64,000 nucleotides of DNA from contig NZ_CP126084.1 in NCBI RefSeq assembly GCF_030122845.1, forward strand, positions 372,001 through 436,000. The letters are read 5' to 3'. Source of the stretch: Paenibacillus woosongensis. GTDB taxonomy: Bacteria; Bacillota; Bacilli; Paenibacillales; Paenibacillaceae. Below, one piece after another: positions 8,974 through 16,516 of the stretch. Under the pieces are notes generated by a model. It saw only the letters and a list, made by a program, of their open reading frames with translations. It did no database searches and was not told where the DNA came from. A program made the translations under genes and the position numbers. How positions within the stretch are numbered: position 1 is the first letter of the stretch; each line of letters opens with the position of its first letter.

Positions 8974-9426
8974 ATGGGCATTATCGATCCACATCAAATT
9001 TGTCAAATTGCCTTGGTCGTCAAAGATATTGAAGCAGCAGCCAAAAATTATGCTGAAATCTTTGGTGTTGAAGTTCCTGAAATATGGCTGCTCGCACCGG
9101 AAGAGGAGAGCCATACCAAATACAGAGGCTTGCCTACCGGTACCCGCGCCAAATTATGCGTGTTTGAACTCGGGTCTATCATTCTGGAGCTTACAGAACC
9201 CGATGAGCATCCAAGCTCCTGGAAAGAGTTCCTGGAAGAGAAGGGTGAAGGCGTTCATCATATCGGCTTTATGGTTAAGGATCGAGAGGAAGCATTATCA
9301 GCGCTGGAGAAGCGGGGCATTCCGGTGCGTCATACCGGTGAATATCCTGGCGGCAGCTACACATTTGTCGACAGCGAAGCCCAGCTTGGCGTATTGCTGA
9401 ATCTGAAATACGAACCAAAAAATTAA
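8974..9426 (+). CDS. VOC (glyoxalase/bleomycin-resistance fold) family protein
   Basis: 150 residues from the ATG at 8974; AGGGAG eight bases upstream favours it over the in-frame GTG at 8965. One VOC double module: QIALVVKDIEAAAKNYAEIFGVEVP at the start and EGVHHIGFMVKDREEALSALEKRG in the second half, with VHHIGF supplying a metal-ligand His. The order resembles methylmalonyl-CoA epimerase-like VOC proteins and those found in sugar catabolic clusters. Followed after 39 bases by a paralog (9466-9921), so it arose by tandem duplication. Probably an isomerase, lyase or dioxygenase step on an imported sugar derivative; the reaction cannot be read from the sequence. Confidence 0.85.
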   Translation: MGIIDPHQICQIALVVKDIEAAAKNYAEIFGVEVPEIWLLAPEEESHTKYRGLPTGTRAKLCVFELGSIILELTEPDEHPSSWKEFLEEKGEGVHHIGFMVKDREEALSALEKRGIPVRHTGEYPGGSYTFVDSEAQLGVLLNLKYEPKN

Positions 9427-9465
9427 AGTTCAAGCAAAAAAACAAAGAATGGATGGTGTTCATCA

Positions 9466-9921
9466 ATGGAAAAAGGCATTCTGGGTACAAAAGTGGTTGC
9501 ACAAATCGGTCTCATTGTGAAGGATATCGAGGTAACTGGCAAGAAGTACGCAGACTTCCTCGGTGTAGAAGTTCCGCCCATCGAACTTACCGATGAGTTT
9601 GAAAAATCGCAGATTCACTACAGAAACAATCCTACGACGGCCAGAGCCAAGCTGATGTTCTTCCGTACTCCCGGTTCGGTGGAAATCGAGTTGATTGAAC
9701 CGGATCACAATCCTTCCACCTGGCGGGAATTCCTCGACACACATGGTGAAGGCGTGCATCATATTGCATTTTATATTGAAGATTCGAAGGGTAAAATTGC
9801 TAAATTGCAGGAGCTTGGCATGAATCTCGTCCAAACCGGCGAATATACCGGCGGCAGATACTCTTATATCGACAGCTCAGACGATCTTAAAGTGATGTTG
9901 GAGTTGCTGGAGAACGATTGA
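9466..9921 (+). CDS. Second VOC-family protein, tandem paralog
   Basis: 151 residues. Same plan as its upstream neighbour: QIGLIVKDIEVTGKKYADFLGVEVP at the start, EGVHHIAFYIEDSKGKIAKLQELG in the middle, and a shared C-terminal TGEYTGGRYSYIDS matching TGEYPGGSYTFVDS in the first copy. The pair may act as a heterodimer or on successive intermediates (inference). Ribosome binding site GGATGGTG is modest. It lies 27 bases before the SDR gene in what looks like one operon. Confidence 0.85.
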   Translation: MEKGILGTKVVAQIGLIVKDIEVTGKKYADFLGVEVPPIELTDEFEKSQIHYRNNPTTARAKLMFFRTPGSVEIELIEPDHNPSTWREFLDTHGEGVHHIAFYIEDSKGKIAKLQELGMNLVQTGEYTGGRYSYIDSSDDLKVMLELLEND

Positions 9922-9948
9922 TATCCCACATAATGGAGGTCCATTCGC

Positions 9949-10653
9949 ATGAATATTGTCGTAATCGGTGCTAACCGGGGACTGGGTTATTACCTGGCCA
10001 AAGTTTTTGCCGAAAATAATCATCAAGTGATTGCTGGCGTATTTAGCAAAGATAGTTCGCCTGAGGTTAATGATTTGCAGAGTTCTTATCCGCAAAATGT
10101 TCATCTGATTCCGATGGACGTATCCAGCGAGGAATCGATCCAGGCTGCGGCCCAAGCCGCGCAGCAATTATTTGGTCAAGTCGACGTATTGATTAACGTT
10201 GCGGGTGTCCTGTTGCCGGGTGACCGGGAAGGGACGATTGTGGATACCGACTTGAGAGAATTGCGGCTATCGCTGGAAGTGAATACGGTGGGCACCGTAA
10301 TTGTTATGCAGCGATTTTTGCCGGTTATGCGCGGCGACGGAGGTGGCATGATGATTATGGTTACCTCCGAGGCAGGGAGTGTCACGAACAACGGGAGCGT
10401 GTATCCATACTACTCGGTCTCCAAGGCCGCTGCGAACAAGGCGGTGTTCGTCTTCCGGGCAACGGTCGGGGATCAATGCGCCATTTATGCCATGCATCCA
10501 GGCCGGATGAATACAGAAATGGGCCGTACTTACGCGCAAATCGAGCCGTATGAATCGGCAGAAAGTATTTACCGCATCGCCATCGGCGAGAAGCCGATTC
10601 AGGATAACGGCACCGGGTTCATCAATTACAAGGGAGAACCTATGGAACTGTAA
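9949..10653 (+). CDS. Short-chain dehydrogenase/reductase (SDR) family oxidoreductase
   Basis: 234 residues. The Rossmann nucleotide motif is GANRGLG at residues 8-14, an accepted variant of TGxxxGIG. The NNAG-like motif is NVAGVL. The catalytic triad is visible as Ser140 (MVTSEAGS), Tyr155 and Lys159 (YSVSK). AATGGAGGTCC precedes the ATG. Placed between two VOC genes and a ThuA-like gene in a sugar-responsive cluster, it probably oxidises or reduces a sugar-derived hydroxyl or keto group; substrate and cofactor preference are not determinable. Confidence 0.88.
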   Translation: MNIVVIGANRGLGYYLAKVFAENNHQVIAGVFSKDSSPEVNDLQSSYPQNVHLIPMDVSSEESIQAAAQAAQQLFGQVDVLINVAGVLLPGDREGTIVDTDLRELRLSLEVNTVGTVIVMQRFLPVMRGDGGGMMIMVTSEAGSVTNNGSVYPYYSVSKAAANKAVFVFRATVGDQCAIYAMHPGRMNTEMGRTYAQIEPYESAESIYRIAIGEKPIQDNGTGFINYKGEPMEL

Positions 10654-10686
10654 GGAATCAGGCATGGAAATACTGGAGGGGGAAAT

Positions 10687-11331
10687 ATGAAAAAAAGAAT
10701 CTTTGCGCTGCTGGGAGATTATTATCATGATCATGACCTCATCCTGGACTCCTTAAAAGCAGCCATCGCGCCAATGGGAGATCATGTTGAATTACAGGAT
10801 ATCGGTGTCGACAACTTAGCTTCTGCACTTTTGGAGAAGCCCGACCTGTTTGTTCTCAATAAGGAAAATCGTCTTAATCCCACCGATGAACAAATCCGTT
10901 GCTGGATGACGCCTGAGCTGGAGACGCAAATATCGGATTATGTGCAGCAGGGCGGAAGCTGGCTGGCCTGGCATGCCGGGCTCGCGTCCTACCCGGAAGA
11001 AGGCCCTTACGGCCTCATGCTGAAAGGAATGTTCAAGTTTCACCCTCGGGTGAATAAGCCTGTTAAATATCAGCGCCGGGGAGAACCGTGTTTCCTGGGC
11101 GCGCCAACGCGGTTTGAAGTCATTGATGAGCATTACTTTGTTGAATGCGACCAGACGAATACGCATGTGTTCCTTGAAGCGGAATCGCTGGACGGGGTAT
11201 CTGTTGCCGGATGGGCGCATAATTTCGGTGCGGGGCGCGTGTGCTGCGTTACACCGACACATCGTGCAGAGGGATTGGCGCATCCCGAGATGCATCGATT
11301 GATCAGAGAATCTATACAATGGCTGCTGTAA
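10687..11331 (+). CDS. ThuA-like (trehalose utilisation, glutamine-amidotransferase-like fold) protein
   Basis: 214 residues; TGGAGGGGG precedes the ATG. The pattern fits the ThuA family: an N-terminal strand IFALLGDYYHDHD, then YVQQGGSWLAWHAGLASYPE in the middle, HPRVNKP and a C-terminal AGWAHNFGAGRVCCVTPTHRAEGLAHPEM. ThuA proteins are found in sugar operons and, with NAD-dependent enzymes, in 3-keto-sugar metabolism (family knowledge); their exact reaction is poorly defined. Last gene of the plus-strand operon; a hairpin follows and the regulator gene converges. Confidence 0.85.
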   Translation: MKKRIFALLGDYYHDHDLILDSLKAAIAPMGDHVELQDIGVDNLASALLEKPDLFVLNKENRLNPTDEQIRCWMTPELETQISDYVQQGGSWLAWHAGLASYPEEGPYGLMLKGMFKFHPRVNKPVKYQRRGEPCFLGAPTRFEVIDEHYFVECDQTNTHVFLEAESLDGVSVAGWAHNFGAGRVCCVTPTHRAEGLAHPEMHRLIRESIQWLL

Positions 11332-11345
11332 CAGGACACAACAAT

Positions 11346-11384
11346 AGAACCTCCTTCCCCATGCAAGACGGGTGGGAGGTTCTT
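11346..11384. terminator. Hairpin between the converging ThuA and response-regulator genes
   Basis: AGAACCTCC pairs with GGAGGTTCT around a ~19-base loop that itself can pair CCC with GGG. The T-run is short on both strands, so it is a modest, possibly bidirectional terminator. Confidence 0.6.
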
Positions 11385-11391
11385 CATCTCA

Positions 11392-12996
11392 TTATGATTT
11401 TAGCGTTCTTCTGTAATCGCTTACGGAAATGCCCGTGTATTTCTTAAAGCAGGTGCTGAAATAGTTGGAATCGGATATCCCCACCGCTTTGGCAATTTCA
11501 AACGCTTTCATATCTTGTTCTTTCAGCAGCGCAATCGCATTTTCCACACGAACTGTCGTCAAATACTCGATAAAATTAGTGCCAGTCTCCTTCTTGAAAG
11601 TACGGCTTAAGTAGCTTGGATTCAGGAAAAATACTTTGGCCAGCTCGGTGAGGGACAGGTTCGTGTCGGCGTAATGCTCCTGGATGTACTTTTTAATATC
11701 ATCAATGGAATTTCCAGTTTTATGCACTTGATGCTGATTAATGATGCGGATCGTTTTTTCCGTGATTTCAACGAGATGCTGCTTGATGTCGGGAATCGTA
11801 TCCAGTACAAAATAATTGTATAATTCTGCTTCAACTTTTTGCACATCATCCGGGTTTAGACCGAATTCAGTTAATTTCCTGACACAGATCATATGGATAT
11901 TCATGGCGATTTTGCGGATGTCGTTGATGATAGTTTTGTCCTTCAAGTCAATGTTTTCATATATTTCATCAATCGTCTCCTGCAATTTGTCCTGTAGACC
12001 CGCTTTGATGTAAAAGCCCAGCTTGTTATATAAATTATTGACATCGCAGGAATGATGTTTGCTGTACAGGTCGATATGGTTATATAAAATGATCATGTTA
12101 TTGCCAACGATAACGCGGTAGCTGATCGCTTCCAGAGCCTCTTTATAGGATGTGCATATTTCGTTAACGTCTCTTTTCACATCTCCAAGGCCGATGCAGA
12201 TCGAACAGGAGGTCTCCTGAAGAATTCTACTCTTCAACCATTCGCATTGCTCATACAAGTCGCCGTGTTCGTCATTGTTCAGGATAATGACCCGATTCAT
12301 CGCATCCAAGAAAGCAAACGTGTATGGATTACGCTCGTAATACTTTCGAACAATACGGAGAAGCGTTTCGCTGTTGGCTAGCCGAGTCTTTTCATCTAAC
12401 GGCTTAATGTCTGCCATGCTGATATCGATCGCGGCAACTTGGAAGCTGTCATATTTGAAATGTACGCCGAGGAACGACATTTTTTCGGTTGTCACTTTTT
12501 TATCGGATACTTCCTCAAGTAGTTCATTAAAGAAGCGTTCTTTCAAATAAGGCAAATTATCATATAGGCGGCGTCTTAGTTTTGAATTTTCACTATTGTT
12601 CCTTCTTTCCTGCTCGATGATTGTTTTCAAATGGGTGACGGTCTTCAGCACCTCTTCATCGTTGATTGGCTTCAGCAAATAGTCCGATACTCCGGCGCGT
12701 ATGCTGCGTTGTGCGTATTGAAAATCATCATAGCCGGACAAGATCGCGATTTTGATGGCGGGATATTTTTGCAGGGCCATTTCACTAAATGTAATTCCGT
12801 CGATAATCGGCATATAAATATCCGTAATGACCAAATCCGGCAAATGCATCTCCAGGAGATCAAAAGCTTCGTTGGCATCGGCCGCTTCCGCTACAATCTC
12901 CATATTAAGGTAGTCCCAATTGATACAATTTTTAAGCAGGTTTCTTACTAAATATTCATCATCGACAATCAATACTTTAATTTTTGCAGTATCCAT
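11392..12996 (-). CDS. Response regulator with receiver and AraC-type DNA-binding domains (YesN-like)
   Basis: 534 residues. Receiver at residues 5-125, with acidic pocket VDDE (Asp12, Asp13), phospho-acceptor Asp59 in LVITDIYMP and Lys109 in DYLLKP. A ~270-residue middle region links it to a C-terminal AraC pair of helix-turn-helices (LSLTELAKVFFLNPSYLSR and AFEIAKAVGISDSNYFS). It points toward the kinase operon from the far side; the nearest unpaired YesM-type kinase is at 7110-8882. It probably activates the ABC importer at 3.7-6.9 kb and perhaps the catabolic genes. A cre-like site TGAAAACGCTTTAT lies upstream at 13072-13085. Confidence 0.93.
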   Translation of the reverse strand: MDTAKIKVLIVDDEYLVRNLLKNCINWDYLNMEIVAEAADANEAFDLLEMHLPDLVITDIYMPIIDGITFSEMALQKYPAIKIAILSGYDDFQYAQRSIRAGVSDYLLKPINDEEVLKTVTHLKTIIEQERRNNSENSKLRRRLYDNLPYLKERFFNELLEEVSDKKVTTEKMSFLGVHFKYDSFQVAAIDISMADIKPLDEKTRLANSETLLRIVRKYYERNPYTFAFLDAMNRVIILNNDEHGDLYEQCEWLKSRILQETSCSICIGLGDVKRDVNEICTSYKEALEAISYRVIVGNNMIILYNHIDLYSKHHSCDVNNLYNKLGFYIKAGLQDKLQETIDEIYENIDLKDKTIINDIRKIAMNIHMICVRKLTEFGLNPDDVQKVEAELYNYFVLDTIPDIKQHLVEITEKTIRIINQHQVHKTGNSIDDIKKYIQEHYADTNLSLTELAKVFFLNPSYLSRTFKKETGTNFIEYLTTVRVENAIALLKEQDMKAFEIAKAVGISDSNYFSTCFKKYTGISVSDYRRTLKS

Positions 12997-13071
12997 AGCT
13001 CATCACCTGACTGTACTGGATTGAGTAAATATTCCCTGCGGTATCCTTTGTCTCTATATATAATTATACAC

Positions 13072-13085
13072 TGAAAACGCTTTAT
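13072..13085. promoter_or_regulatory. Possible cre (CcpA-binding) site between regulator and UPF0303 gene
   Basis: TGAAAACGCTTTAT matches the left 11 positions of the cre consensus TGWAANCGNTNWCA well, with two mismatches at the right end. It sits in the 161-base gap between the divergent genes at 12996 and 13159. Confidence 0.35.
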
Positions 13086-13158
13086 TTTCCCTTTAGATTT
13101 ATGACCTTAGATTTAAATATTCGCTTTGTTCTTTTAATTTTAACTAAAGGATGTGTCC

Positions 13159-13629
13159 ATGTTGAAAGATGATCAAATGTTATTAGATAGCTTGCTTCAG
13201 GAAGAGGAAGATCTGCAATTTTCCCAATTTACTCATAATACAGCCGTGCTCATCGGGATGAAAATCGTAGAGAAGGCGCTCAAGGACAACAGCCCGATGG
13301 TGATCAGCATTCAAAAAAACGGGCAGCAGCTGTTTTACAGTAAACTGGACGGAGCCACGATGGACAATGATTTGTGGATCAAACGCAAAAACAAAGTGGT
13401 CGAGCATTTCAACCACAGTTCGTACTACATGAACGTATTATTTAAGACGACCCAAACTACGATTGAATCCTATTTCCTTGATCGCAAAGATTTTGGGGTC
13501 GAGCCAGGGGCATTTCCGATTATTGTGAAAGACGTCGGGATTATAGGGACGATTACGGTGTCCGGGGTGCCCGGGGAGGGCGAAGATCATAAAATCATTA
13601 CTGCGGTATTAAAAGAGATGCTTCAATAA
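13159..13629 (+). CDS. UPF0303 / haem-degrading-domain (GlcG/HbpS-like) protein
   Basis: 156 residues from the ATG at 13159 (AAAGG eight bases upstream; an in-frame GTG at 13153 is too close). Pattern of the UPF0303 group: N-terminal helix with LDSLLQEEEDLQFSQF, then VISIQKNGQQLFYSKLDGATMDNDLWIKRKNKVVEHF and a C-terminal GAFPIIVKDVGIIGTITVSGVPGEGEDHKII. Members are small GlcG/HbpS-like proteins often found beside sugar catabolic genes; some relatives bind haem or small ligands. Divergent from the regulator gene, so likely part of the same regulon. Function not established. Confidence 0.82.
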   Translation: MLKDDQMLLDSLLQEEEDLQFSQFTHNTAVLIGMKIVEKALKDNSPMVISIQKNGQQLFYSKLDGATMDNDLWIKRKNKVVEHFNHSSYYMNVLFKTTQTTIESYFLDRKDFGVEPGAFPIIVKDVGIIGTITVSGVPGEGEDHKIITAVLKEMLQ

Positions 13630-13632
13630 CAT

Positions 13633-13676
13633 AAAAATGGCGCTCACCTAGCATAGGTTAGTGCCATTTTTATTTC
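13633..13676. terminator. Bidirectional terminator between UPF0303 and SGNH genes
   Basis: AAAATGGC-CT-ACCTA pairs with TAGGT-AG-GCCATTTTT; a T-run follows on the plus strand and the leading A-run serves the minus strand. It separates two convergent genes. Confidence 0.85.
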
Positions 13677-13691
13677 CGAAGTTGGTGCGGG

Positions 13692-14339
13692 TTACTTGTT
13701 AAGGGCGAGATAAGGAGCCAGGCCCTTCGCGATCACCTGATGGCCCCGGTCATTGGGATGGATGGGCAGGAAGCCGCCCAAGGCATCCTCAATCTTCCCT
13801 TTGCGATAGCCGTAAATCAGCTGGCTTTGCTTGCCTTCGAACCAAAGATGGGTGGGGATGACTTTCGCATTGTAGCTCTGCGCAACCTCTTTCGTCGTTT
13901 GATTCAAGCCGCTGATCGCTTTGGCGGCCAGAGGGCTGTTCGGAAAAGGATTATATTGCGTGCAGCAGAGGATTCGAGCAGGGCTGGTATTTTGGATCTG
14001 GGTTAGAATCGCGTGTAAATTTCGCTTATAGCGCGCTACGATTCGTTTTGCGTCTAAGACTTGTTTGCTGGCAAGCGCGGACAGAGCTGCATTTGCCAAA
14101 TCCACGCCTCCGATCCAGACCGAGACGACGGCAGAACGGCTGATCACAGAGGAGCCCTGCCATGCCGCGGCATCCAGCAGATCCAAGGTGTTCCACCCAG
14201 GGCGTGCCAGAACATATCCAATCACCTTATGGGAGCTTGAAGCATTTACTAGGGATGCGGCGACTCGGGGATAGGCTTTTGCGAAAGAGGAGGCATTCTC
14301 CCCGAATGTAATCGAATCGCCAAGAGCGGTATAGATCAT
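13692..14339 (-). CDS. SGNH/GDSL-like hydrolase with altered motif blocks
   Basis: 215 residues, no export signal, so probably cytoplasmic. Block I is GDSITFG with nucleophile Ser9. Block III reads IGGVD (residues 76-80), where the family has GxND, so the oxyanion Asn is replaced by Val. Block V reads LPIHPNDRGH: His194 is present but the Asp normally three residues before it is Leu191. The fold call is good from block order and length, but these changes mean esterase activity should not be assumed. It stands alone between a bidirectional terminator and the toxin-antitoxin region. Confidence 0.8.
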   Translation of the reverse strand: MIYTALGDSITFGENASSFAKAYPRVAASLVNASSSHKVIGYVLARPGWNTLDLLDAAAWQGSSVISRSAVVSVWIGGVDLANAALSALASKQVLDAKRIVARYKRNLHAILTQIQNTSPARILCCTQYNPFPNSPLAAKAISGLNQTTKEVAQSYNAKVIPTHLWFEGKQSQLIYGYRKGKIEDALGGFLPIHPNDRGHQVIAKGLAPYLALNK

Positions 14340-14360
14340 AGGAAGATATCCCTTTCTTTA

Positions 14361-14389
14361 TTCATAATTGCGTATCTTATAGGTATAAT
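14361..14389 (+). promoter_or_regulatory. Possible sigma-A promoter upstream of the toxin-antitoxin region
   Basis: TTCATA and TATAAT, 17 bases apart. The -10 is perfect, the -35 poor. It is ~170 bases before the antitoxin start, so a nearer promoter may exist. Confidence 0.35.
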
Positions 14390-14439
14390 ATGGCGTTTGC
14401 ACATGGGGTGTGTGCACGAGAGGGTGGCAGTTAGAAGTA

Positions 14440-14462
14440 AAGACACCATAATTGGTGTCTTC
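14440..14462. repeat. Perfect palindrome AAGACACCA-TAAT-TGGTGTCTT
   Basis: A 9-bp perfect stem around TAAT in the gap before the toxin-antitoxin genes. It could be a small terminator on the plus strand (followed by CTTCTTTGG) or an operator. Confidence 0.5.
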
Positions 14463-14509
14463 TTTGGCTGTAGAGAATAATTTAGTTTAATCATGAGTAA
14501 ACTACAGAG

Positions 14510-14524
14510 TGTACATTCTGTACA
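14510..14524. promoter_or_regulatory. Paired TGTACA palindromes before the antitoxin, candidate autoregulatory operator
   Basis: TGTACA-TTC-TGTACA. Each half is itself a palindrome. The site is ~35 bases before the antitoxin start, where Phd/HicB-type antitoxins usually bind to repress their own operon. Confidence 0.5.
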
Positions 14525-14558
14525 TAGTTTTATAAAATGGAGGCGAGGAGGGATGAAT

Positions 14559-14975
14559 ATGCAAACGGTTCTGAATGCAACCGATGTTAGAGCCAATTTT
14601 GGCGGATTTATAGATACTATCGTACGTGAGAAGCCTCAGGCGGTTAAACGGAACAGAGATGTGATTATGGCATTCTCCAAACAACAAACGAAGGAACTGC
14701 TGTCCATTTATGAATTGACTTTTGAGTACGAGCAAGATGAAGATGGCAGATATGCTGGTTCAATCGAACAAATTGAGGATATAGTCGCCGATGGCGAGAC
14801 ACTTGAAGAACTTAGAAGTGAATTAGCGCGACAGCTAATTGAATATGCTCTGGACTATGAGAATAATTATTCGCAATATTACAACACACCGAATCGACGC
14901 AAGCATGCGCCGTATGTATTGCGTGTACTGCTGGAAGACGATATTGAATCGGTTGAACAAATGTTCCATGCCTAG
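14559..14975 (+). CDS. Antitoxin with Phd-like N-terminus and HicB-like C-terminal part
   Basis: 138 residues. AGGAGGG lies six bases before the ATG at 14559 and directly abuts an ATG at 14553, so the second is preferred. The first ~45 residues look like a Phd/YefM antitoxin (LNATDVRANFGGFIDTIVREKPQAVKRNRDVIMAFSKQQ). The next part, FEYEQDEDGRYAGSIEQIEDIVADGETLEELRSELARQLIEY, resembles the small beta-alpha domain of HicB antitoxins (DG-Y...G-TLEEA pattern). Overlaps the next gene by 8 bases, the usual sign of a coupled toxin-antitoxin pair. Family placement is by pattern only. Confidence 0.7.
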   Translation: MQTVLNATDVRANFGGFIDTIVREKPQAVKRNRDVIMAFSKQQTKELLSIYELTFEYEQDEDGRYAGSIEQIEDIVADGETLEELRSELARQLIEYALDYENNYSQYYNTPNRRKHAPYVLRVLLEDDIESVEQMFHA

Positions 14976-15189
14976 CTGGAGTGATTTAGAGAACTTTTTA
15001 AGACGTGACGGCTGGGTGATGATCCGGCAAACGGGCCGTGATAAAATTTATCAGAAAACTTTGCCGGACGGCCAGATATTACGGTCTGCCGTATCCAAAG
15101 GTACAGGCGAAATTGGCAAGGGGTTGTTTAATCGTATACTAAAGCAGCAGTTAAGGGTGGATAAAGAATATTTCAACTCTCGAAAGTGA
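14968..15189 (+). CDS. Small HicA-like putative toxin
   Basis: 73 residues, too short to stand alone as a large open frame. It starts at the ATG (14968) overlapping the antitoxin stop; no separate ribosome binding site, so translation is probably coupled. The layout LENFLRRDGWVMIRQTGRDKIYQKTLPDGQILRSAVSKGTGEIGKGLFNRILKQ mirrors HicA (KxLExxGWxxxRQxGSHxxY...HxxKEIxxGTLxxILKQ). The His found at the GSHH position in classical HicA mRNA interferases is absent (GRDK here). It may use other residues, be a degenerate toxin, or belong to a related group annotated as translational repressor toxins. Basic C-terminus fits RNA binding. Confidence 0.65.
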   Translation: MPSWSDLENFLRRDGWVMIRQTGRDKIYQKTLPDGQILRSAVSKGTGEIGKGLFNRILKQQLRVDKEYFNSRK

Positions 15190-15214
15190 GCAATTATAAA
15201 GTGAAGAAAAATTC

Positions 15215-15244
15215 TTGACACCATTCTGCCACTGATGATATTAT
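15215..15244 (+). promoter_or_regulatory. Sigma-A promoter of the sulfonate operon
   Basis: TTGACA (15215-15220) and TATTAT (15239-15244), 18 bases apart, about 180 bases upstream of ssuA. Confidence 0.65.
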
Positions 15245-15299
15245 ACGAAATAATCCAAGTTAACTGATGTGAATTAACAGAATTGAATCGACTTCACCG

Positions 15300-15352
15300 G
15301 ACCGCCGGAGGGTCTCTCTTATCGAATAGAGGCATGTATTATGCCTTTCGAT
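15300..15352 (+). promoter_or_regulatory. Structured leader of the sulfonate operon
   Basis: Two adjacent hairpins lie between promoter and ssuA: GACC/GGTC around GCCGGAG, then ATCGAA-tag-AGGCAT pairing with ATGCCT-TTCGAT (15321-15352). It does not match the SAM (S-box) consensus. A T-rich stretch (15366-15388) follows, so an attenuator is possible. Confidence 0.4.
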
Positions 15353-15424
15353 CAGGGGGACCTTTGTGTTTTTCTTAGGTTTTTTTGAGAATCAGGAAGA
15401 GGAAGAGAAGGGGGAGAGCTGTAT

Positions 15425-16480
15425 ATGAACAAGAGTAAGTCTAAACGGGCAGCACAGGGGGTTATCGCGGCGGCTTCGGCCTTGCTGCTGGCGGTGGTAT
15501 TGTCCGCTTGCAACGCAAGCAGCAGCGATGGCCAGGCGGAGGGCCAGTCGGCCTCGGGGGCAGCAGCGGTTCCGGCATCAACGGAAGCATCGGTGGCGGG
15601 GGCGCCGTCCGAGACAAGGGATATTACGATCCGCATCGGATATCAGAAATACGGGACGATCAATATTCTGAAAGCGGACGGAGCGCTCGATCGCCGTCTG
15701 GAGGAAGAACGCAACATTAAAATCGAATGGACGGAGTTTCCGGGTGGACCGCAATTGCTTGAGGCCTTGAATGTGGGGAGTGTCGACGTCGGGCATACGG
15801 GAGAGGCGCCGCCGATCTTTGCCCAGGCTGCGGGTGCCAAACTGGTCTATCTGGCGCATGAGCCGGCTAGTCCCCGAAGCGAGGGAATCATCGTACCGAA
15901 GGATTCGCCGCTCCAATCCGTCGCCGAGCTGAAAGGGAAGACCGTTGTGCTCAATAAGGGCTCCAATGTTCATTATTTGCTAGTGAAGCAGCTGGAGGAG
16001 AACGGTGTAGATTATAAGGATGTCGATGTAAAATACCTGCCGCCCGCCGATGCGCGTGCTGCATTCGAGAAGGGGAGCGTGGATGCTTGGGTGATCTGGG
16101 ATCCATTCCTCGCCGCTGCGGAGACCGCCACGGGGGGCAGGGTGATTGCCAATGGGGAGGGCGTCGTCTCCAATCATGAATTCTACCTGGCCACCCGCGA
16201 ATTTGCCGAGAAGTATCCGGATCTCGTAGAGATTCTGCTGGAAGAGGCGGATAAAATCGACGCTTGGTCCAAGGACCACCCGCGAGAGCTCGCGGAGAAG
16301 CTGTCGCCCCAGCTTGGTATTGACGTCGAATCGCTGGAGCTGGCTGCGGGCCGCAGAGCCTACGGCATTCAGCAGATCGACGAGGAACTGATCCAGGCCC
16401 AGCAATCGATTGCTGATATCTTTTATGAGCTGGGACTTATCCCGGATAAGCTGGATATCCATGACGCGATTTTAAAATAA
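15425..16480 (+). CDS. ssuA: Aliphatic sulfonate-binding lipoprotein
   Basis: 351 residues. Lipoprotein signal MNKSKSK...LLAVVLSACN with lipidated Cys29, followed by a Ser/Gly/Ala linker to about residue 65. The mature domain matches the SsuA/TauA family: IRIGYQKYGTINILKADGALDRRL, then EWTEFPGGPQLLEALNVGSVDVGHTGEAPPIFAQAAGAKLVYLA, and VDAWVIWDPFLAAAE. It delivers alkanesulfonates to the SsuC permease. First gene of ssuA-ssuD-ssuC-ssuB, under the promoter at 15215; it probably serves sulfur scavenging when sulfate and cysteine are low (pathway knowledge). Confidence 0.93.
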   Translation: MNKSKSKRAAQGVIAAASALLLAVVLSACNASSSDGQAEGQSASGAAAVPASTEASVAGAPSETRDITIRIGYQKYGTINILKADGALDRRLEEERNIKIEWTEFPGGPQLLEALNVGSVDVGHTGEAPPIFAQAAGAKLVYLAHEPASPRSEGIIVPKDSPLQSVAELKGKTVVLNKGSNVHYLLVKQLEENGVDYKDVDVKYLPPADARAAFEKGSVDAWVIWDPFLAAAETATGGRVIANGEGVVSNHEFYLATREFAEKYPDLVEILLEEADKIDAWSKDHPRELAEKLSPQLGIDVESLELAAGRRAYGIQQIDEELIQAQQSIADIFYELGLIPDKLDIHDAILK

Positions 16481-16516
16481 CATGTGGAAAGACACGGATT
16501 AAGGAGGAGAAGAGTG

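Noticed and set aside
15300..15352. SAM (S-box) riboswitch before the sulfonate operon
   Set aside because: A CTCTTATC-like start is present, but the following conserved S-box core (AGAGAGGTGGAGGGA) is absent.
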